DNA of 64,000 nt from Aedes albopictus (lineage: Eukaryota > Arthropoda > Insecta > Diptera > Culicidae). Shown piece by piece: positions 29,900-41,814 of the stretch (the stretch's first letter is position 1; each line of letters opens with the position of its first letter). The translations under genes were made by a program, and so were the position numbers. Location: positions 296,275,080 through 296,339,079 of the forward strand of contig NC_085136.1 of NCBI RefSeq assembly GCF_035046485.1. Direction: 5' to 3'. The notes beneath the pieces were generated by a model. It did not search any database, was not told where the DNA came from, and was given only the letters and a program-made list of their open reading frames with translations.

Positions 29900-30005
29900 A
29901 GGCAAATAACAAAAATTGTTCCGCCAATGGGATTCGAACCTAGACCCACCACAAAAATGTTTCTTAGAGCGCACCATAACCACGCGGCCACACCAGCTGC
30001 TCGAG
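29900..30005 (-). mobile_element. tRNA-like SINE head (minus)
   Basis: Read on the minus strand: GTGTGGCCGCGTGGTTATGG (A-box region), then GGTTCGAATCCC (B box, 29929-29940 complement), then GCGGAACAATTTTTGTTA. Relative of the unit at 17135-17240. Confidence 0.6.
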
Positions 30006-30065
30006 GGGTGGAAGAAATTTGGTGGCGACGGCGAAACGGAAAGGCAAACAAAGAGCAGAGAGTAA

Positions 30066-30230
30066 GGGTTTATTCACAAATTTCATAACGCCAAAATTGG
30101 CCTTTCGTGACACCCACCCACCCCTTCGTAACACTATTAATATGGGGAAAATTTTTATTTGTTCGGGCTGTAACACCATGAAGGACACCCACCCACCCCC
30201 TCCAGCGTTATGACATTTGTGAACAAGCCC
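30066..30230. mobile_element. Palindromic MITE, TAA duplication (copy 6)
   Basis: GGGTTTATTCACAAATTTCA at the left is inverted at the right (TGACATTTGTGAACAAGCCC). TAA at 30063-30065 and 30231-30233. It has paired CACCCACCCACCCC blocks and GTGTTACG/GTTATGAC motifs. It sits inside the hAT-type element, so it is younger. Confidence 0.8.
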
Positions 30231-31594
30231 TAAACCAGTCGACTTTTCATTGCTGGTGATAATCCATTTTCGGCGCTGCGGTACAAGCGAGAACACATTC
30301 TCTGGAGAAATCCTTGCCTGAATTTATCGCACGTTTTTTTTCGCCGATAATGCGTGTGAGCGAGTTTTCTATGATCGCGATCGTGATCGATAATTTCATT
30401 CCCTGGTCAAATGTTGGTTCATTTGAACTGTTATAACTTAAAAGTTTTTTTTTCTAAAACTATCTCAAAATGAAACGTTGTTGAAAAGAGGAAAGATAGA
30501 GCTACTATTTACTGTTAAAAAACGTTGGGTCGGCCATATTGATTTTGACCGCCATCTAGGATTTTATACCAAAACTTTTTTTTTCATCTTTCCAAATTTT
30601 TGTATCGATTTAATTTATACATACATTTGCATGCGCACCGGCAAAGACATGCAACAGCATCAGAGTTTACGCCTGCATGTACAGTGTATCAAACAGTTAT
30701 CCGTACAGTAATTTTTTGGTCAAAATAATTTTTCATTCAAATATTTATAACTTTTTTAAACGTCGATCGAAAACGCTGAAATTTTGACCAATTATAACTC
30801 ATATATTAAAGCTCCATTGGTAAAATTTTGAGCGAGATCGAACAAGTTTTTTGAAAGCTATAGAACTTTTAGTAAAGCTTAAAAGATTTTTGAACACATT
30901 TTTAAAAGATTATATCTCAATATGTACTGGATGAAACTTTTTCATTTTTTTTTGTGTTACATCTTATACCTAAGGCTTTCATATGCAGCTTCGTTTGAGG
31001 TTTTAAGTGTTTTCAACTTTTTTAAACTCCTTTAATGTAATATTTTTTACAGGACCTACTAAACTACATATGAAAAGTAGGTCCTATGGATTTTTCGTTC
31101 AGTTAATGCACTTTTATTGGTGGAAAATGTTTGACAGATTATATGGTCAATTTTCAAGGCTTTTTACGGCATCATCAGCATCAGCAGCCATGTTGGATAT
31201 GTGGCTTTAAATTTCAAAGTGATAATCCTCTGTAACAGAAGCGAATATTCGTATGAAAAAGTATTACCCTATTTGCTCACTCGCAGGGATTACGATGATG
31301 CTTTTTCTGCTGCATTGCTGCAGAATTAACAATTTTTTTATCACTTCAAAAACGCGAGGCAAACAGTCATTGAAAAGCAAAAAGTCAATGATTCGTTTGA
31401 AAGCTTCGTGATGCATCATGACACCTTAACTCTAAAAGGGATACCTTCATGGCCTCAGTTTCGTCACCTCGCTGAGTGTGTTCCGTCAAAGACGAGCTCT
31501 GAAAGGCGCCTGGGGTCCAATGGTCCAAAATGTTCTATAACTTTCAGAAAACCTATTCGATCTCGCTCAAAAATTTACCATTGGAGCTTCAATA

Positions 31595-33096
31595 AGGTAC
31601 CCCGGGGCAAGTGAGATTCGGGGGCAAGTGAGACCTATAGCCAGTAATTTTTTTATTATTTATTTTTAAGACTAACATTCTTCATGGAAAACATAGGTAT
31701 CACACCTACGGATACTTTGAATAAAAAAAAAAAGTTATTGTTTCAACCATAAAGAGACCATATACGTTATTGTTGTTCATATGTAATTTTCAATTCACTA
31801 GGTAAGATTGACGTGCTCTACTACATTCGTCGTTTAAAAATAGATTTGTTATTCTACAAATACTTTTTTGGTTTCAGGATAGTATTTGGAGTTCATGCAA
31901 ATGATTTCAAGCGAAAAAGCTGTATTTTATTTTTATTTATTACCTTTAGTTCACTGTTCTCACTTGCCCCAGTGCTTTTCGCTATCTGGGGCACATGGGA
32001 CCTATGAGAATAAACAAACGCAATTGTATGGGTTCATCTCGCCTTGTCCAGCCTAAGATGAAATTAGCACGAAAGTCAATAAAAATTGACGCGTTAAGTA
32101 ATCTACTGTTGAATTATACTTTATTACCTCTATTTAGATGATGAAATTCTTGTTAAAAATGGTAAAACCTTGGGTAAAACAAAAAAAAAAATCAAAAGCA
32201 TGTATTTTTTATGTTTTTTTTTCTAAATATCTTCCATTTTTTTCACTTAACGCTGCATAATGCATTCTTCTGAGCATTCGAGAACCGTCCATAAAAAATT
32301 AAAATAGGGAAATGGCCTTTTCCAAATTCATGATAAAAAAAAAACATTATTTAATAATCGTAAGATTATGTAAGGGAGAAGATATTACTGAAAATCTTGA
32401 AACCCCAGATTTACTATTGGTGAGAATCATCAACTATATAATATAGAGACCAAGTTTCGAAATCTTTCGTCTCTTCACTACGGCGCTTTTTGTATAAAAA
32501 AATCAATTATTTTGCATGAGCTGCTAGAGCTGATTCAATTTCCCCCAGCGATTTGTTATGTGTTACGTAATTTATGCATGATACCATAAACCTCTTCTTA
32601 TTTTAATCTCTAAACATAGTCATTCATATAAGAGATTCACTGGCGTAGCCACGGGGGGGGGGGGGGGGGGGTTAGGGTTAAACCCCCCCAGAGCCAAAAT
32701 TTTAAACCTACGGCTCATATTCAGTGTATATATTTACGAAATGTCAGTGTCAAGTAAAACAATATTATTGAACATTGAAAACCCCTCCCAGAGCAAATTT
32801 CTGGCTACGCCACTGAAGAGATTTATGATTTATGTTACCTTATTTGTTGCATCTTATATGAAGCCCCACTTGCCCCGTGAAACGCAGTAAATGAAGATCT
32901 GCTACACTTTTCATTATATGCATAATATATGGAATGTAAAAATTTTGAAACCGTTTTAATGCACGTTAATAAGTACAAATATATCAACAACATCTTTTGG
33001 GTTCATTGGAATTATTAAAGAATTTGTGTTCTGAAACTTGTGGCATGACAAAACCAAATTAGCATTTTTTTAGGTCCCACTTGCCCCGGAGTACCT
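31595..33096. mobile_element. TA-flanked element with GGGGCAAGTG ends
   Basis: The left end AGGTACCCCGGGGCAAGTGA pairs with the right end CACTTGCCCCGGAGTACCT. TA at 31593-31594 and 33097-33098. Further GGGGCAAGTGAGACC/ACTTGCCCC motifs lie just inside and in the middle (31620, 31965, 31990, 32865). No transposase frame in 1502 bp. It interrupts the right arm of the foldback element. Confidence 0.75.
32638..32815. mobile_element. Small hAT-type MITE, 8-bp duplication
   Basis: The left end CACTGGCGTAGCCA matches the inverted right end TGGCTACGCCACTG (one end base differs, CAC versus CAG), with an 8-bp duplication AAGAGATT at 32630-32637 and 32816-32823. It includes a run of about 20 G near 32655. 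It sits inside the 31595-33096 element. Confidence 0.85.
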
Positions 33097-33954
33097 TATA
33101 TGATTTATGATTGGTCAAAATTTCAGCGTTTTTTATTGACGCATAAAAAAGTTATAAACAGTTGAATGAAAAATTATTTTGATAAAAAATTTGCTGTACG
33201 GACAATTGTTTGATATACTGTATACACATACCCATCTGCAGCATAATTTGAGAAAATTGGAGGTTCGTTTCCGTTTTTGACTGTTTCTCAAAGGTGCCGG
33301 CATTGCTTTTATAACTTTTTTAGTGTTTTGAAATGCTTAAACCTTCAGCTTTCCATTAGTGTGTTCAAATTTTTAATTCGTGTTCGTAAACACTGCGAAA
33401 TAACGCTGCATTCATGTAAACAACCGGCACTTGGTCCAGTGGGCAAAAATTTGATTTACAAAACGGCAGAAAATTTTTGATAGGAGAAAAAGACATCTCT
33501 AATTTTTTGATATGTTGTGCCTTAGCTTTCAATTGATGCAAAAAAAAATTTAAAATCGATCGTTGGAAACATGGTGAAAAAAGTTTTGGTATAAAAATCC
33601 AAGATGGCCGACAAAATCAATATGGCCGACCCAACTTTTTATAAGTGTAAAAAGTAACTTTATCTTTCCTCTTTTCAATAACATTTTGTTTTGAGGAACT
33701 TTAGAGTTACAACGATTATAATTTGCAAACAATTGACCAAAATCGAGGAGTCTGCAAAAATGGTTTGGCACATTTGTTTGGAAACATTCAACTATAAATT
33801 CTAGACCTACACTTTTTTGTATTTATTTATTGTTTATTGTAATTTTGATCAGCAATATGCCAACCATTGTAAACTCTTTTGGATAAATTATAATTTTTCG
33901 AGCCTAAAAAACGTGAAAATTTACTACCGTAATATATGGACAACCCCTTGAAGT

Positions 33955-35165
33955 TTTCTTCGGCATTTTCAAGAAATCTTCTGGAAATTCTTGAATGAAT
34001 TCCTCCGGTGCTGCATTTAAAATTTGTTCCACAATTTGTTTCGGGAATTTTTCGTAAAGATATTTAGAAATTTTGTCAGAACTACTGACAAAGAAATCCT
34101 CACAAAATATTCTGGAATTTTCTTCAAAAAATCGTTTATGAACTGCTTAAATTATTCAAATAACATTTAAAAAGCTTGACCTACAGTGTTTTTTTATTAA
34201 CTCATAAGCAGACTGCGACAATTTCACTAAAAATGATATCCGCCATCTATTTAGAAATTTACAAACAATTGTATTGGTAATTTCTTCCACAATATTCTTT
34301 GGGAATGTCTTAGAAAGTTTCTTTGTGAGTTCCTTCGGCTGTTCCTCCGGAGATTTTGTTTTCAATTTTTTAATTGGAATTTCCGAAAACTTGAAGAAAA
34401 AAAAATACAAATTATAAAGAAAAATAGTCGATGAAATCGAAAAATGGAATTGCCAAACCAATTTCCAAAGAACTTTTTATATGAAGTATCACAGAAATGT
34501 CCAATGATATTTACGAAAAACTGCCTGAGATATTTCCAATGGAATTGCCGAGGGAATTTGAACAAAAGTTGCCGATAAAAATACAAAAGAAAATGCTGTT
34601 GGAATACCTATGAGAAGTTCCAAAGGAATGTCAGAAGCAATTTTGAAAAAGGATTCAAAAGAATTAGTCTAAGAGATTTCCGCAAGGATTAATAACAATT
34701 TTTCGAAGCACTTTTTGAAGAATATGCTGAAGAAATTTCGCAAGGCTTTCCCAAAATAATTTCTAGCGAAATTTGAAAGCTATTTCGTACGATTTTTTAA
34801 TAAGATTAGCAAAAAAAAACTTAAAGGAATTGCAGAAAGACTCCATAGAGGAGTTACTTAAGGAATTACCGAAGAACTTTTTGAAAGAATTGATGAAGGA
34901 ATTTTCCAAAGATATTAAAGAAAACTATTGCTGAAAGAAGCATCACTGAAGAATTTAACAAACAAATTGTCTGAAAAACTCATAAGAGTTGCAGAAGGAA
35001 TTCGCAAAAGATTTTTTAAAACTTCTTCTGAAAAAAATTTCTAGAAGTATTACCAATAGATTTTTTAAAGAAATTATCGATGGCGTTCCAAAAGATGTTG
35101 ATGGAAAATAAATGAAGGAGTCACAGAAAATTTGCCCGGTAAACTACTGAGGGAGTTTCAAAAGA
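33955..35165. repeat. Decayed GGAATTCCT-type satellite, block 1
   Basis: Loose repetition of GAAGGAATTxCxGAAGAA with about 24-30 bp spacing and its complement; it looks like very old relatives of the 25.6-kb minisatellite. Minus frames of about 100 residues here are artefacts. Confidence 0.6.
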
Positions 35166-36079
35166 ATTGCCTTACGTCGTGTGGTAACGGAGTAATTCGT
35201 ATATTGCATACTGAAAGTTGTCATGTTAAAAGTTCAATACTCCCATTCAAATTTCTTATGGAATGATATTTGAAAAAAAAAACAGCTATCCAGTCAGAGG
35301 TTGAAGTAAAACAGACATGTCTACTGCCGGCCATGCCCTTCTCTTCTTCGCCTGAGGATACGAAAGGATGTGATTATATGACTCCTACTTTATGAGAGGC
35401 CAGCGACTCAACGACGCCCCCATAGGTGTAAGGGAGCTGGATATTTGAAATGGACAGATTTGCGAGTGATGCAACGAGATTCAGATTGTGCAAATGTAAT
35501 TGGGTAGATTATGTAGATGTAAGCGTGAGTGTTTTAGTATACTTGAACATCAACGTTAAGAGTGACGTAGCTAAGAGTTTAATGTCACTCCATAGGTCTC
35601 TTTGCTTCAGTGTTGGCGCAAAGGCATTTACACCAAGGATACTCAAGGTTTCCATATTCTATTGTACACTGGTAGGCCTGGGTGTGATTAATTTGCACTC
35701 AATGCACATTATTAACATAGTTTTTATTATTCTGGACGGTAGCTCTTTAGTATAGAAGAAAACAAATCCACCCATAGAAACTTATTTCTCCTTTAATGTA
35801 TCTTTTTGTTGAAATGACATGCAATCGGTATAAGTTTTTTTTTCATCATAAGAAAGCCATGTTCTGACGTTATCTGGCAAAGCTAATTTCTCCAAACACC
35901 CGACATTTCTGTAGGATCATCCGCAGGTTCGATCCGTCGTTGATCGGCACGCCCGTGAACGTCGACGAATAACGAATAACTCAGTCTGCCAAATAGAAAA
36001 CGCGACATTGTATTTTGTGCCGAAATTGCACACTCTAGTCTCTGCTCTTTCTTATCCTCCCATAGGCCTGACCTAGGGT
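35166..36079. other. Unrelated insert in the satellite, no gene recognised
   Basis: The satellite theme stops. A 101-residue plus frame at 35450-35755 and a 67-residue minus frame near 36000 show no recognisable domain. Probably a transposon fragment. Confidence 0.3.
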
Positions 36080-38960
36080 CAGACAAATTTTTGTAAAGAT
36101 ACCAGAAGCATCTGCATTAGAAATTTCTGAAGGGATTTTTGGAAAAGATCAAATCGCCAAAGGAACTGCTGCAATTCTTGGATAAATCCCTTAATAAATT
36201 TCTGAGGAGCTCCTGAAGATACCTCTGGTGGAATCCTAAAAAAAAGAATCTGAAAGAATTCTTGAAGAAAGGTCTTCATAAGCCCAAAGTAATGACTAGA
36301 AGAATACCTGAAGGAACTTCCAGAAAACTTCGTGATTAAATTCTTAGAAGAATGCTTGTAGAAATTTCAAGATGTATCCTTGGAGGAAATTCTGAGGGAA
36401 GATATAATTGATTACATAAAGGAATAACCGTAGGAGCTTTTGAAGAAATTTGGATGAATTCCTACTAGTACAACAGAGGTAGGGGAAGTACCCGCTTTAA
36501 TCATGATATAAGACGACAATCTGTGATGAAATTGCTGCAGGAATGTTTGGAGAATTCTCTGAACAAATTCCTAGAGACTTGGAGTTTCAAGTGGAGTTCT
36601 TGAACGAATTTCTGAAAGAGTTCGCGAAGATATTCCTGAACAAATTCCACAAAGTAAACCATGGAATAATTTCTGAAGAAAATGTTGGATTATTGTCTGA
36701 AACAAATATTGGAGGAATCTCTGAGGATATCCCTAACATGTTTTCTGGAAGAATATCCGGAGGTATTTCCGAAGAATCGGAAAGAAAAGTTTCTGTAGGT
36801 ATCTTTTTGAATTTCTATAGAAATTCCTGGAAAATTTTTTGAATTTTGCAAAGAGGAACTTCTTCATTAATCCCTAGAGAAAAATCTTGATGATTTACAG
36901 AAAGATTTTTCGAGTGGTTGAACAATTTTGGGATTCTACCGTGGAAAATTTTCCGAAAAATCCTGTAAGAATTTCTGAGAAAAAACCACAGAAAAATTTA
37001 TGGAGAAATTTCGATAGAAATTTCAAGAGGAAAATCAATACGAACTTCTGCAGGGGCATATGGATCAATCTGTGAAGGAATTCTTGGAAAATTTTCTAAA
37101 TGAGTTCTTGGGGGAATGTTTTGAGAAATTTCTGAAGGAATTCCTGGAGTAAAATATAAAGATATCTTTAGATAATATTCTAAAAAAATACCAGTAGGAG
37201 TTCCTCAAGAAAACTCCCTGGAATTGCTGTCAGAATTTTCAAAAGCTATTTTAGAAAATTTTCTAAAGCATTGTTTGAAAAATTCTGAAATATTTTTGAT
37301 TCACTGATTTTTTGAAAAAAATACCTGGAGGCATTCCTTTGTGAAGTGTCAATGGAATCCCTGTAATACAAATTGATTAATTATCAGTGGAAGATTGTTG
37401 GGGAATATCTACAATACATTTTTAAAGCAATTGCAGGATTTTCCCAAGATTTCTGAAAAAAAAATGTAAGACAATCTCGTCATTTGACATTATTTAAGGA
37501 ATTTGTACAGGCATTTTTTTCGCGAACTCTTCCAGCAATTCCTTCAGAAATTTCTTCAAAAAATCCATCATAAATTTCCGCAGCAATGTCTCCCGGAATT
37601 TCATGCGAGATTCTTCATTACACCAATCAACCTAGCCTTGGAATTGTTTGGCAGATCTCAGGTTACTTGACAGATCACACACAAGCAAGATAGAGAAAAA
37701 ACATACCTTCTTCTTTACCTACCTTGTTGCCGTCCTTTTTTTTGTTTATGTTACATTTGCCAAGCGTCCTGACTCCTGAGAACTGCCAAAATTTTGGAGG
37801 TTATGTCTCATGGTGTAATCAAAAGTTCTGTGGCTAGTTATTCTTATGCTATTTTTTTTTTTTGAGAAAATCCATGCAATGTTTTCAAGAGAATTTTTTG
37901 GGAAAAGTTTCTTGAAAAATTTCGACAGGAATCCAAAAAAAAAAGATTTTCCAAATGGAACTATTAGAGAACTTTTCAAAGGTACTATTTCCGAATCCAT
38001 GGAAGGTTTTCTAAAGGAGTTTTTTTCTGGTAAGATTTTAGACGAGTTTCTGATAGAATTTCTAAGGATATTTCTAAAGCAATCACTAGAAAGTCATGCA
38101 ATATTTTCTTCACTGCATTGAATCCCTTAGGAAATCTGCTGAGAAATTGCTTGGGGAATCGTCGGAGAAGTATCTGGTGGATCTGTACAGAAATTTCCGA
38201 AACAATTTATGATACACTTATTAATGCCATCTATGAAAGATTTTCTAAAAGAATCCTTTGATAAATTTCTTAAAGTATTTCGTAATAATTTTTAAAGGAA
38301 TGACTGCTTAAAATTTCCGTATTAATCCCTGCACGATTTTTTATATAGTACTTGGAAGAATTTCTGAAAAATTTCCTGCAAAGATTCGCGGATGAAAGAT
38401 ATCCAATGGAATCTAAGCAAACATTTGTAGAGGAATCGTTTGACTAATTTAATCTAGAAAACTTCTTGAAAGCTGTTTTGGAGCAATAAATTGAAAATTC
38501 TTGCAAGTTTTTCTTTTTTTTTAAGAAATCTATGGAATAATTTCTGAAAGAACCTGTGAAAGATTTCCTGAAAGCATCTGTTGAGGCATTCTGCAGGCAT
38601 CTGTGAAAGAATGTCTGAAATAATTATTCACCAGAGAATGTTCTGAAGGTATCTCCGGTGAAATCTCTTAAAAAATTCTTAGAAGATTTTTTAAAGCCCA
38701 GGAATAGTTACTTAACAAACCATTGATGGAATTTCTAAAACAGTTCTTGAAAGACTCTGTAGATTGACGGTCGTTAATCTATATAGTCAAGATTACAGTC
38801 AATTTTCAACAGCAATGTTCTTGAAAAATTTTCAGAAAAAAAGCCGAACTTCCGAAAGAATTTGGAATTCACAGAAAAACGGAAAAAATCCAAACAATTG
38901 TATAATGGAATCCTAGGAGGAATTTCTGAGGAAATCTTTGGAAGAATTTCCAGTATCACA
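36080..38960. repeat. Decayed GGAATTCCT-type satellite, block 2
   Basis: Dense repetition of TTCTGAAGGAATTxCTxGAA and complements, with a break of other sequence at about 37615-37845. Frames up to 99 residues (36543-36842) derive from the repeat. Confidence 0.6.
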
Positions 38961-39026
38961 GATTTAGTTTTTGCACATACACTGGTCGTTTGCTCCCTGT
39001 AAACTCATTCATTGTCAAGCTTTTAA

Positions 39027-39330
39027 CCCTCTTATACCCATTTTTCAACAACTGAAATTGATCAAAATATGTTTTGAAATAACTTATCAATTAGTTATCG
39101 ATTTTTGCGGCTTAATCAGCCGAGTGGAAGTTATACCTAATTCCAAAGTGAAGTTTTGGAAGATGATTTATTTTGTTTCGCGATTATGTTAATTTTGGTT
39201 TTTGATTTTTCTATTTATTTTTTTTCCGAGCACTATAATATTATTTCTGGATGCCGATTTTTTAAGACGAAAACATTTTAAGATACTATGATATATAAAA
39301 TTTTTATGATAAATATTATATTTTCATTTT
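39027..39330 (+). mobile_element. Left part of a TTAA-flanked element
   Basis: TTAA (39023-39026) followed by CCCTCTTATACCCATTTTTC and a body that aligns with 48504-48790 (GTTTTTGATTTTTCTA, then GACGAAAACATTTT). No right end found, so it is a fragment. Confidence 0.55.
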
Positions 39331-39359
39331 GTATTTCGTGTTTAAATTTTACGTTACGT

Positions 39360-39588
39360 ATCGAAAAGTGCATCAAAAACGCTCAAAATTTCATTTCATT
39401 CGGTTCATTTATCATTCGGAAATATAATAGTACAAAGTTGGCTATCGGATAATTATGCCTTTTACCAAAATATCTCTTACTTCATTAAGAATAGCCCAAT
39501 CTTTCCCAAATTTAGATCATTGTTAGACAACTAGTTGACCAACTTACAGTAAAAATTTGATTTGATTTATTGATGCACTTTTCGAAAT
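39360..39588. repeat. Small inverted-repeat unit
   Basis: TCGAAAAGTGCATCAAAAAC at the left is inverted at the right as TTGATGCACTTTTCGAAA. An inverted relative of this whole unit lies at about 52495-52705 (shared AAGTTGGTCAACTAGTTGTC and AAGGCATAA... segments), part of a larger foldback repeat. Confidence 0.5.
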
Positions 39589-39654
39589 GTTACAGCAAGT
39601 TGACCATTTCTTGAATAGTAACAAATCGACTTGTCTCGATCATTTTGTCTATCT

Positions 39655-39700
39655 TCTGCACAAGGCAAAGAAAGCCCTTCAATTAATAACTATGGAAGTG
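39655..39700 (+). repeat. Possible RTE/SINE tail fragment
   Basis: AATAACTATGGAAGTGCTCA resembles the region just before the shared tail of the SINE at 10195 and the RTE copy at 20878 (CTGTGGAAGTGATCAT, CTGTGGAAGTGCTCAT). Short, so uncertain. Confidence 0.3.
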
Positions 39701-39923
39701 CTCAGCATTATCTCCTTTATCACTGAGGTGATGCTTTCTAGCAGTACAGCTAGAATGTTTAGAATTGCTAGAACAGTTTAACAATAATCAGTCTTCAGCA
39801 AGCACTTAGCAATCATAATGTGCTTCCATGAAATTAGACACAGTAAAGTTCACATTTCTCTACGATTACCAACATATTTTCACGTAGAAGTAACATACGT
39901 TTCAATTTCTTATTTCATTTCAG

Positions 39924-40183
39924 ATCCTACCTTCAAAGCGAGAGTTCTTCACCATTAGCCAGGCATATGTAAACAGAACGGAATCCAAACAATTTTACTG
40001 AATGCACTTCCTATAACGAGGGCTCGTTCAATTGAGCCAACAGTAGTGACTACCCGATACAGAGGAGAAAATTCAATACCGCACAAACGTCATACGAAAA
40101 AATATCCCCAGAACTTCTTTGATCAGATCAATAAAATACCTGAACCACTGCTACACATAGCAGTATCCACCCAGCATCCAACC
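39924..40183 (+). other. 5' untranslated part of the coding exon
   Basis: A polypyrimidine tract and acceptor TATTTCATTTCAG end at 39923, so this exon probably starts at 39924 and an upstream non-coding exon exists, not identified. The frame stays open upstream to a methionine at 40046, but the ATG at 40184 has the better context (AACCATGG) and starts a signal peptide. Confidence 0.55.
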
Positions 40184-40700
40184 ATGGAAACGAGGCGAAG
40201 GCAGAGCAGACGAACTCTGCTCCTACGCTGCAGACGTCAAACGTTCGGCTGCGTATTGCTGGCCCTGGTGGCTTCCTTGACCGGTATCCATGCGGAACAA
40301 ATCACCGATGAAATCCGGCTCGGTGACACGACAATGGCGACGGTGACTAATCGGAATCTAATTAGCTCCAGCGAGGCAGCAGCTCCCGCCAGCAACGTCA
40401 GCACCGACCTCGGTATGCTGCAGGAGTTCGAAGGCGTACTGGAGAACTACGTTAACGATGCGTTGGATCGAAATTACAACGAAATTCTGGGCGAGATTTC
40501 ACCGGTACTGGCCAGCAGTGGGAATGCATCCCGACCGGCGCGGAGGGGCGACTACGGTAGCCTTTTGAGTGGCCTGCCGGAGCTGTCCGAGTTTGATCGG
40601 AAAATTGTGCGAGGAGTGGCTCGGTTTGTCGACCGAAGGTTTTTCAGTCAGGAGAAAATGGCGAGAGCTGTCGAGAGTGGGAGATTGTTTTTCTTCAAAG
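40184..40700 (+). CDS. Secreted or membrane insect protein, exon 1 of the coding part
   Basis: Start of the only clear host gene. Residues 1-38 form a signal peptide: a basic start with several arginines, a hydrophobic core GCVLLALVASL, and a likely cut after GIHA. The rest of the exon (to residue 172) is acidic then basic, with EFEGVLENYVNDAL, LSEFDRKIVRGVARFVDRRF and RLFFFK. The donor is AAAG|GTGAGT at 40701; the codon is split after its first base. Exons 59689-59802, 59989-60120 and 60190-60550 continue in phase, giving at least 374 residues; the last exon is outside the window. The order signal peptide, helical stretch, basic patch, long hydrophobic segment recalls Osiris (DUF1676) proteins of insect cuticle-forming cells, but the Osiris cysteine region and AQxLAY motif were not seen, so the family is unproven. 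Confidence 0.8.
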
Positions 40701-41085
40701 GTGAGTTTTGGATTTGCTTGGATCACTTTCGGAAATCTCATTCAATTAACTATTGCTAAACAGTACACAGGTTTGTGATCAGTAAGTATTTCTCTATCAG
40801 ATCATATTTCTAACTAGCAGACCCAACGTGGCTAGTCACTGTCACAAAAATGTAAACGTTTTTAAACTCCAAACAAGCATTCGTCCAAGAATTAAAATAT
40901 TTTCGTGGCACTTCCGGAATTTTTACAAGTATTGCTTCAGGACTTGTTTCTGAATTGTTTACATGGGTCGCAATCAAGATTGATTGATTTGTCTTTATTA
41001 TAGAGACTTTCAGCCCTTGGCTGGTTCGTCTCTTAACGTTGAACTTTTCGTCATTGAAATCATCGTCATCATCAAACATTTGAAA
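40701..41085. other. Start of the 19-kb intron 1
   Basis: Intron 1 of the host gene runs from 40701 to 59688. Near 41003-41035 the minus strand has GAGACGAACCAGCCAAGGGC then TGAAAGTCTC, a variant of the LINE/SINE tail at 46735-46772. Confidence 0.5.
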
Positions 41086-41213
41086 GCAGTTTTTTCGTTC
41101 AAAACAAAAGTTTTTGCTATGAAAATATATTCACTGTACTCCACATGAGGAATATAATGCAGTGAATATATTTTCATGATCCTTGTTTTGATGTGCAGCG
41201 AGAAAACTGCTTT
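41086..41213. repeat. Hairpin repeat
   Basis: AAGCAGTTTTTTCG and ATGAAAATATATTCACTG are inverted as CAGTGAATATATTTTCAT and CGAGAAAACTGCTT, with a 24-bp loop. Confidence 0.6.
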
Positions 41214-41264
41214 TTATTTTCCGAAAAATGATGACGGATGCTTGAGCCTTAACGCAATCAAGAT

Positions 41265-41630
41265 TTATACAGAATTTTTTTCCTGATCTCAAGCCATTAA
41301 GAATAGAAATATTTTTTTTAAATGATCAAAGGGTAAAATGGATAATTAACATCCGAATTAATGACTCTTGTAAAATATTTCGTTTTGCCAAATAAAATTT
41401 ACTAGATTTAAGCATTTTATGTTAGTAAGTAAACTTGCATACAACTTTTGGAGGAAGACTTGCATGGGAAATATCGTCCCTAACATAAATCGCTTAAAAC
41501 TATCAAGCTAGATTTTGTTTAACAAAATATATTGCATGAGTCTTTAATTCAGATGAAAAATGACTAATTTATCCTTTATTGCTTAAAAAATATGTCCATG
41601 ATTAATGGCTTGAAATCAAAAAAGCCCAAA
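41265..41630. mobile_element. Palindromic MITE-like element
   Basis: GATCTCAAGCCATTAA and GTAAAATGGATAATTAACAT in the left arm pair with GATTAATGGCTTGAAATC and ATGACTAATTTATCC in the right arm; pairing continues to GACTCTTG/CATGAGTC. Target duplication not determined. Confidence 0.55.
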
Positions 41631-41814
41631 ATCGCGTATTTTGCCCTATGAATTGGAGTACAGCTCAAAATTGTGACGTGCTGAAGCAAATCTGAGCCCG
41701 TATTCGGATATATCGACCCAAAATCCATCGGAGACACATACGTTTGCTTTTGAGGCAGACCAATAGTTAATTTTTGTTTCGCTGTGAAGCCTTTCGGTAT
41801 TTATCTAAAATGTA

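Larger units (their letters stand above)
29696..30405. mobile_element. hAT-type non-autonomous element, 8-bp duplication
   Basis: Perfect 17-bp terminal inverted repeats CAGGGAATGAAATTATC and GATAATTTCATTCCCTG, with an 8-bp duplication GTCAAATG at 29688-29695 and 30406-30413. The CAGGG start and 8-bp duplication are hAT hallmarks. It contains a tRNA-like SINE unit and a TAA-flanked MITE. Confidence 0.88.
29665..33765. mobile_element. Foldback element with long inverted arms, secondarily invaded
   Basis: The left arm starts TTTTTGCAGACCCTAGATTT and the right arm ends AAAATCGAGGAGTCTGCAAA. Once two insertions (29696-30405 and 31595-33096) are taken out, the arms pair over several hundred bp, through CGGCCATATTGATTTTG, GTTTGATA..., GCTGAAATTTTGACCAAT and GGAGCTT. 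The loop lies at about 30900-31510. The original element was about 1.9 kb. No coding region. Confidence 0.75.

Noticed and set aside
34156..34461. 101-residue minus frame
   Set aside because: Composed of decayed satellite text (SPEEQPKELTKKLSKTF-like), no conserved feature.
35450..35755. 101-residue plus frame
   Set aside because: No domain, no repeat or splice support, in a region that looks like transposon debris.
39587..39781. 64-residue plus frame before the host exon
   Set aside because: Lies within the end of an inverted repeat and a short SINE/RTE-like fragment; no start or splice evidence.
40046..40183. Upstream methionine at 40046 as the start of the host protein
   Set aside because: It would put 46 charged residues before a clear signal peptide; the ATG at 40184 has better context and starts the signal peptide.
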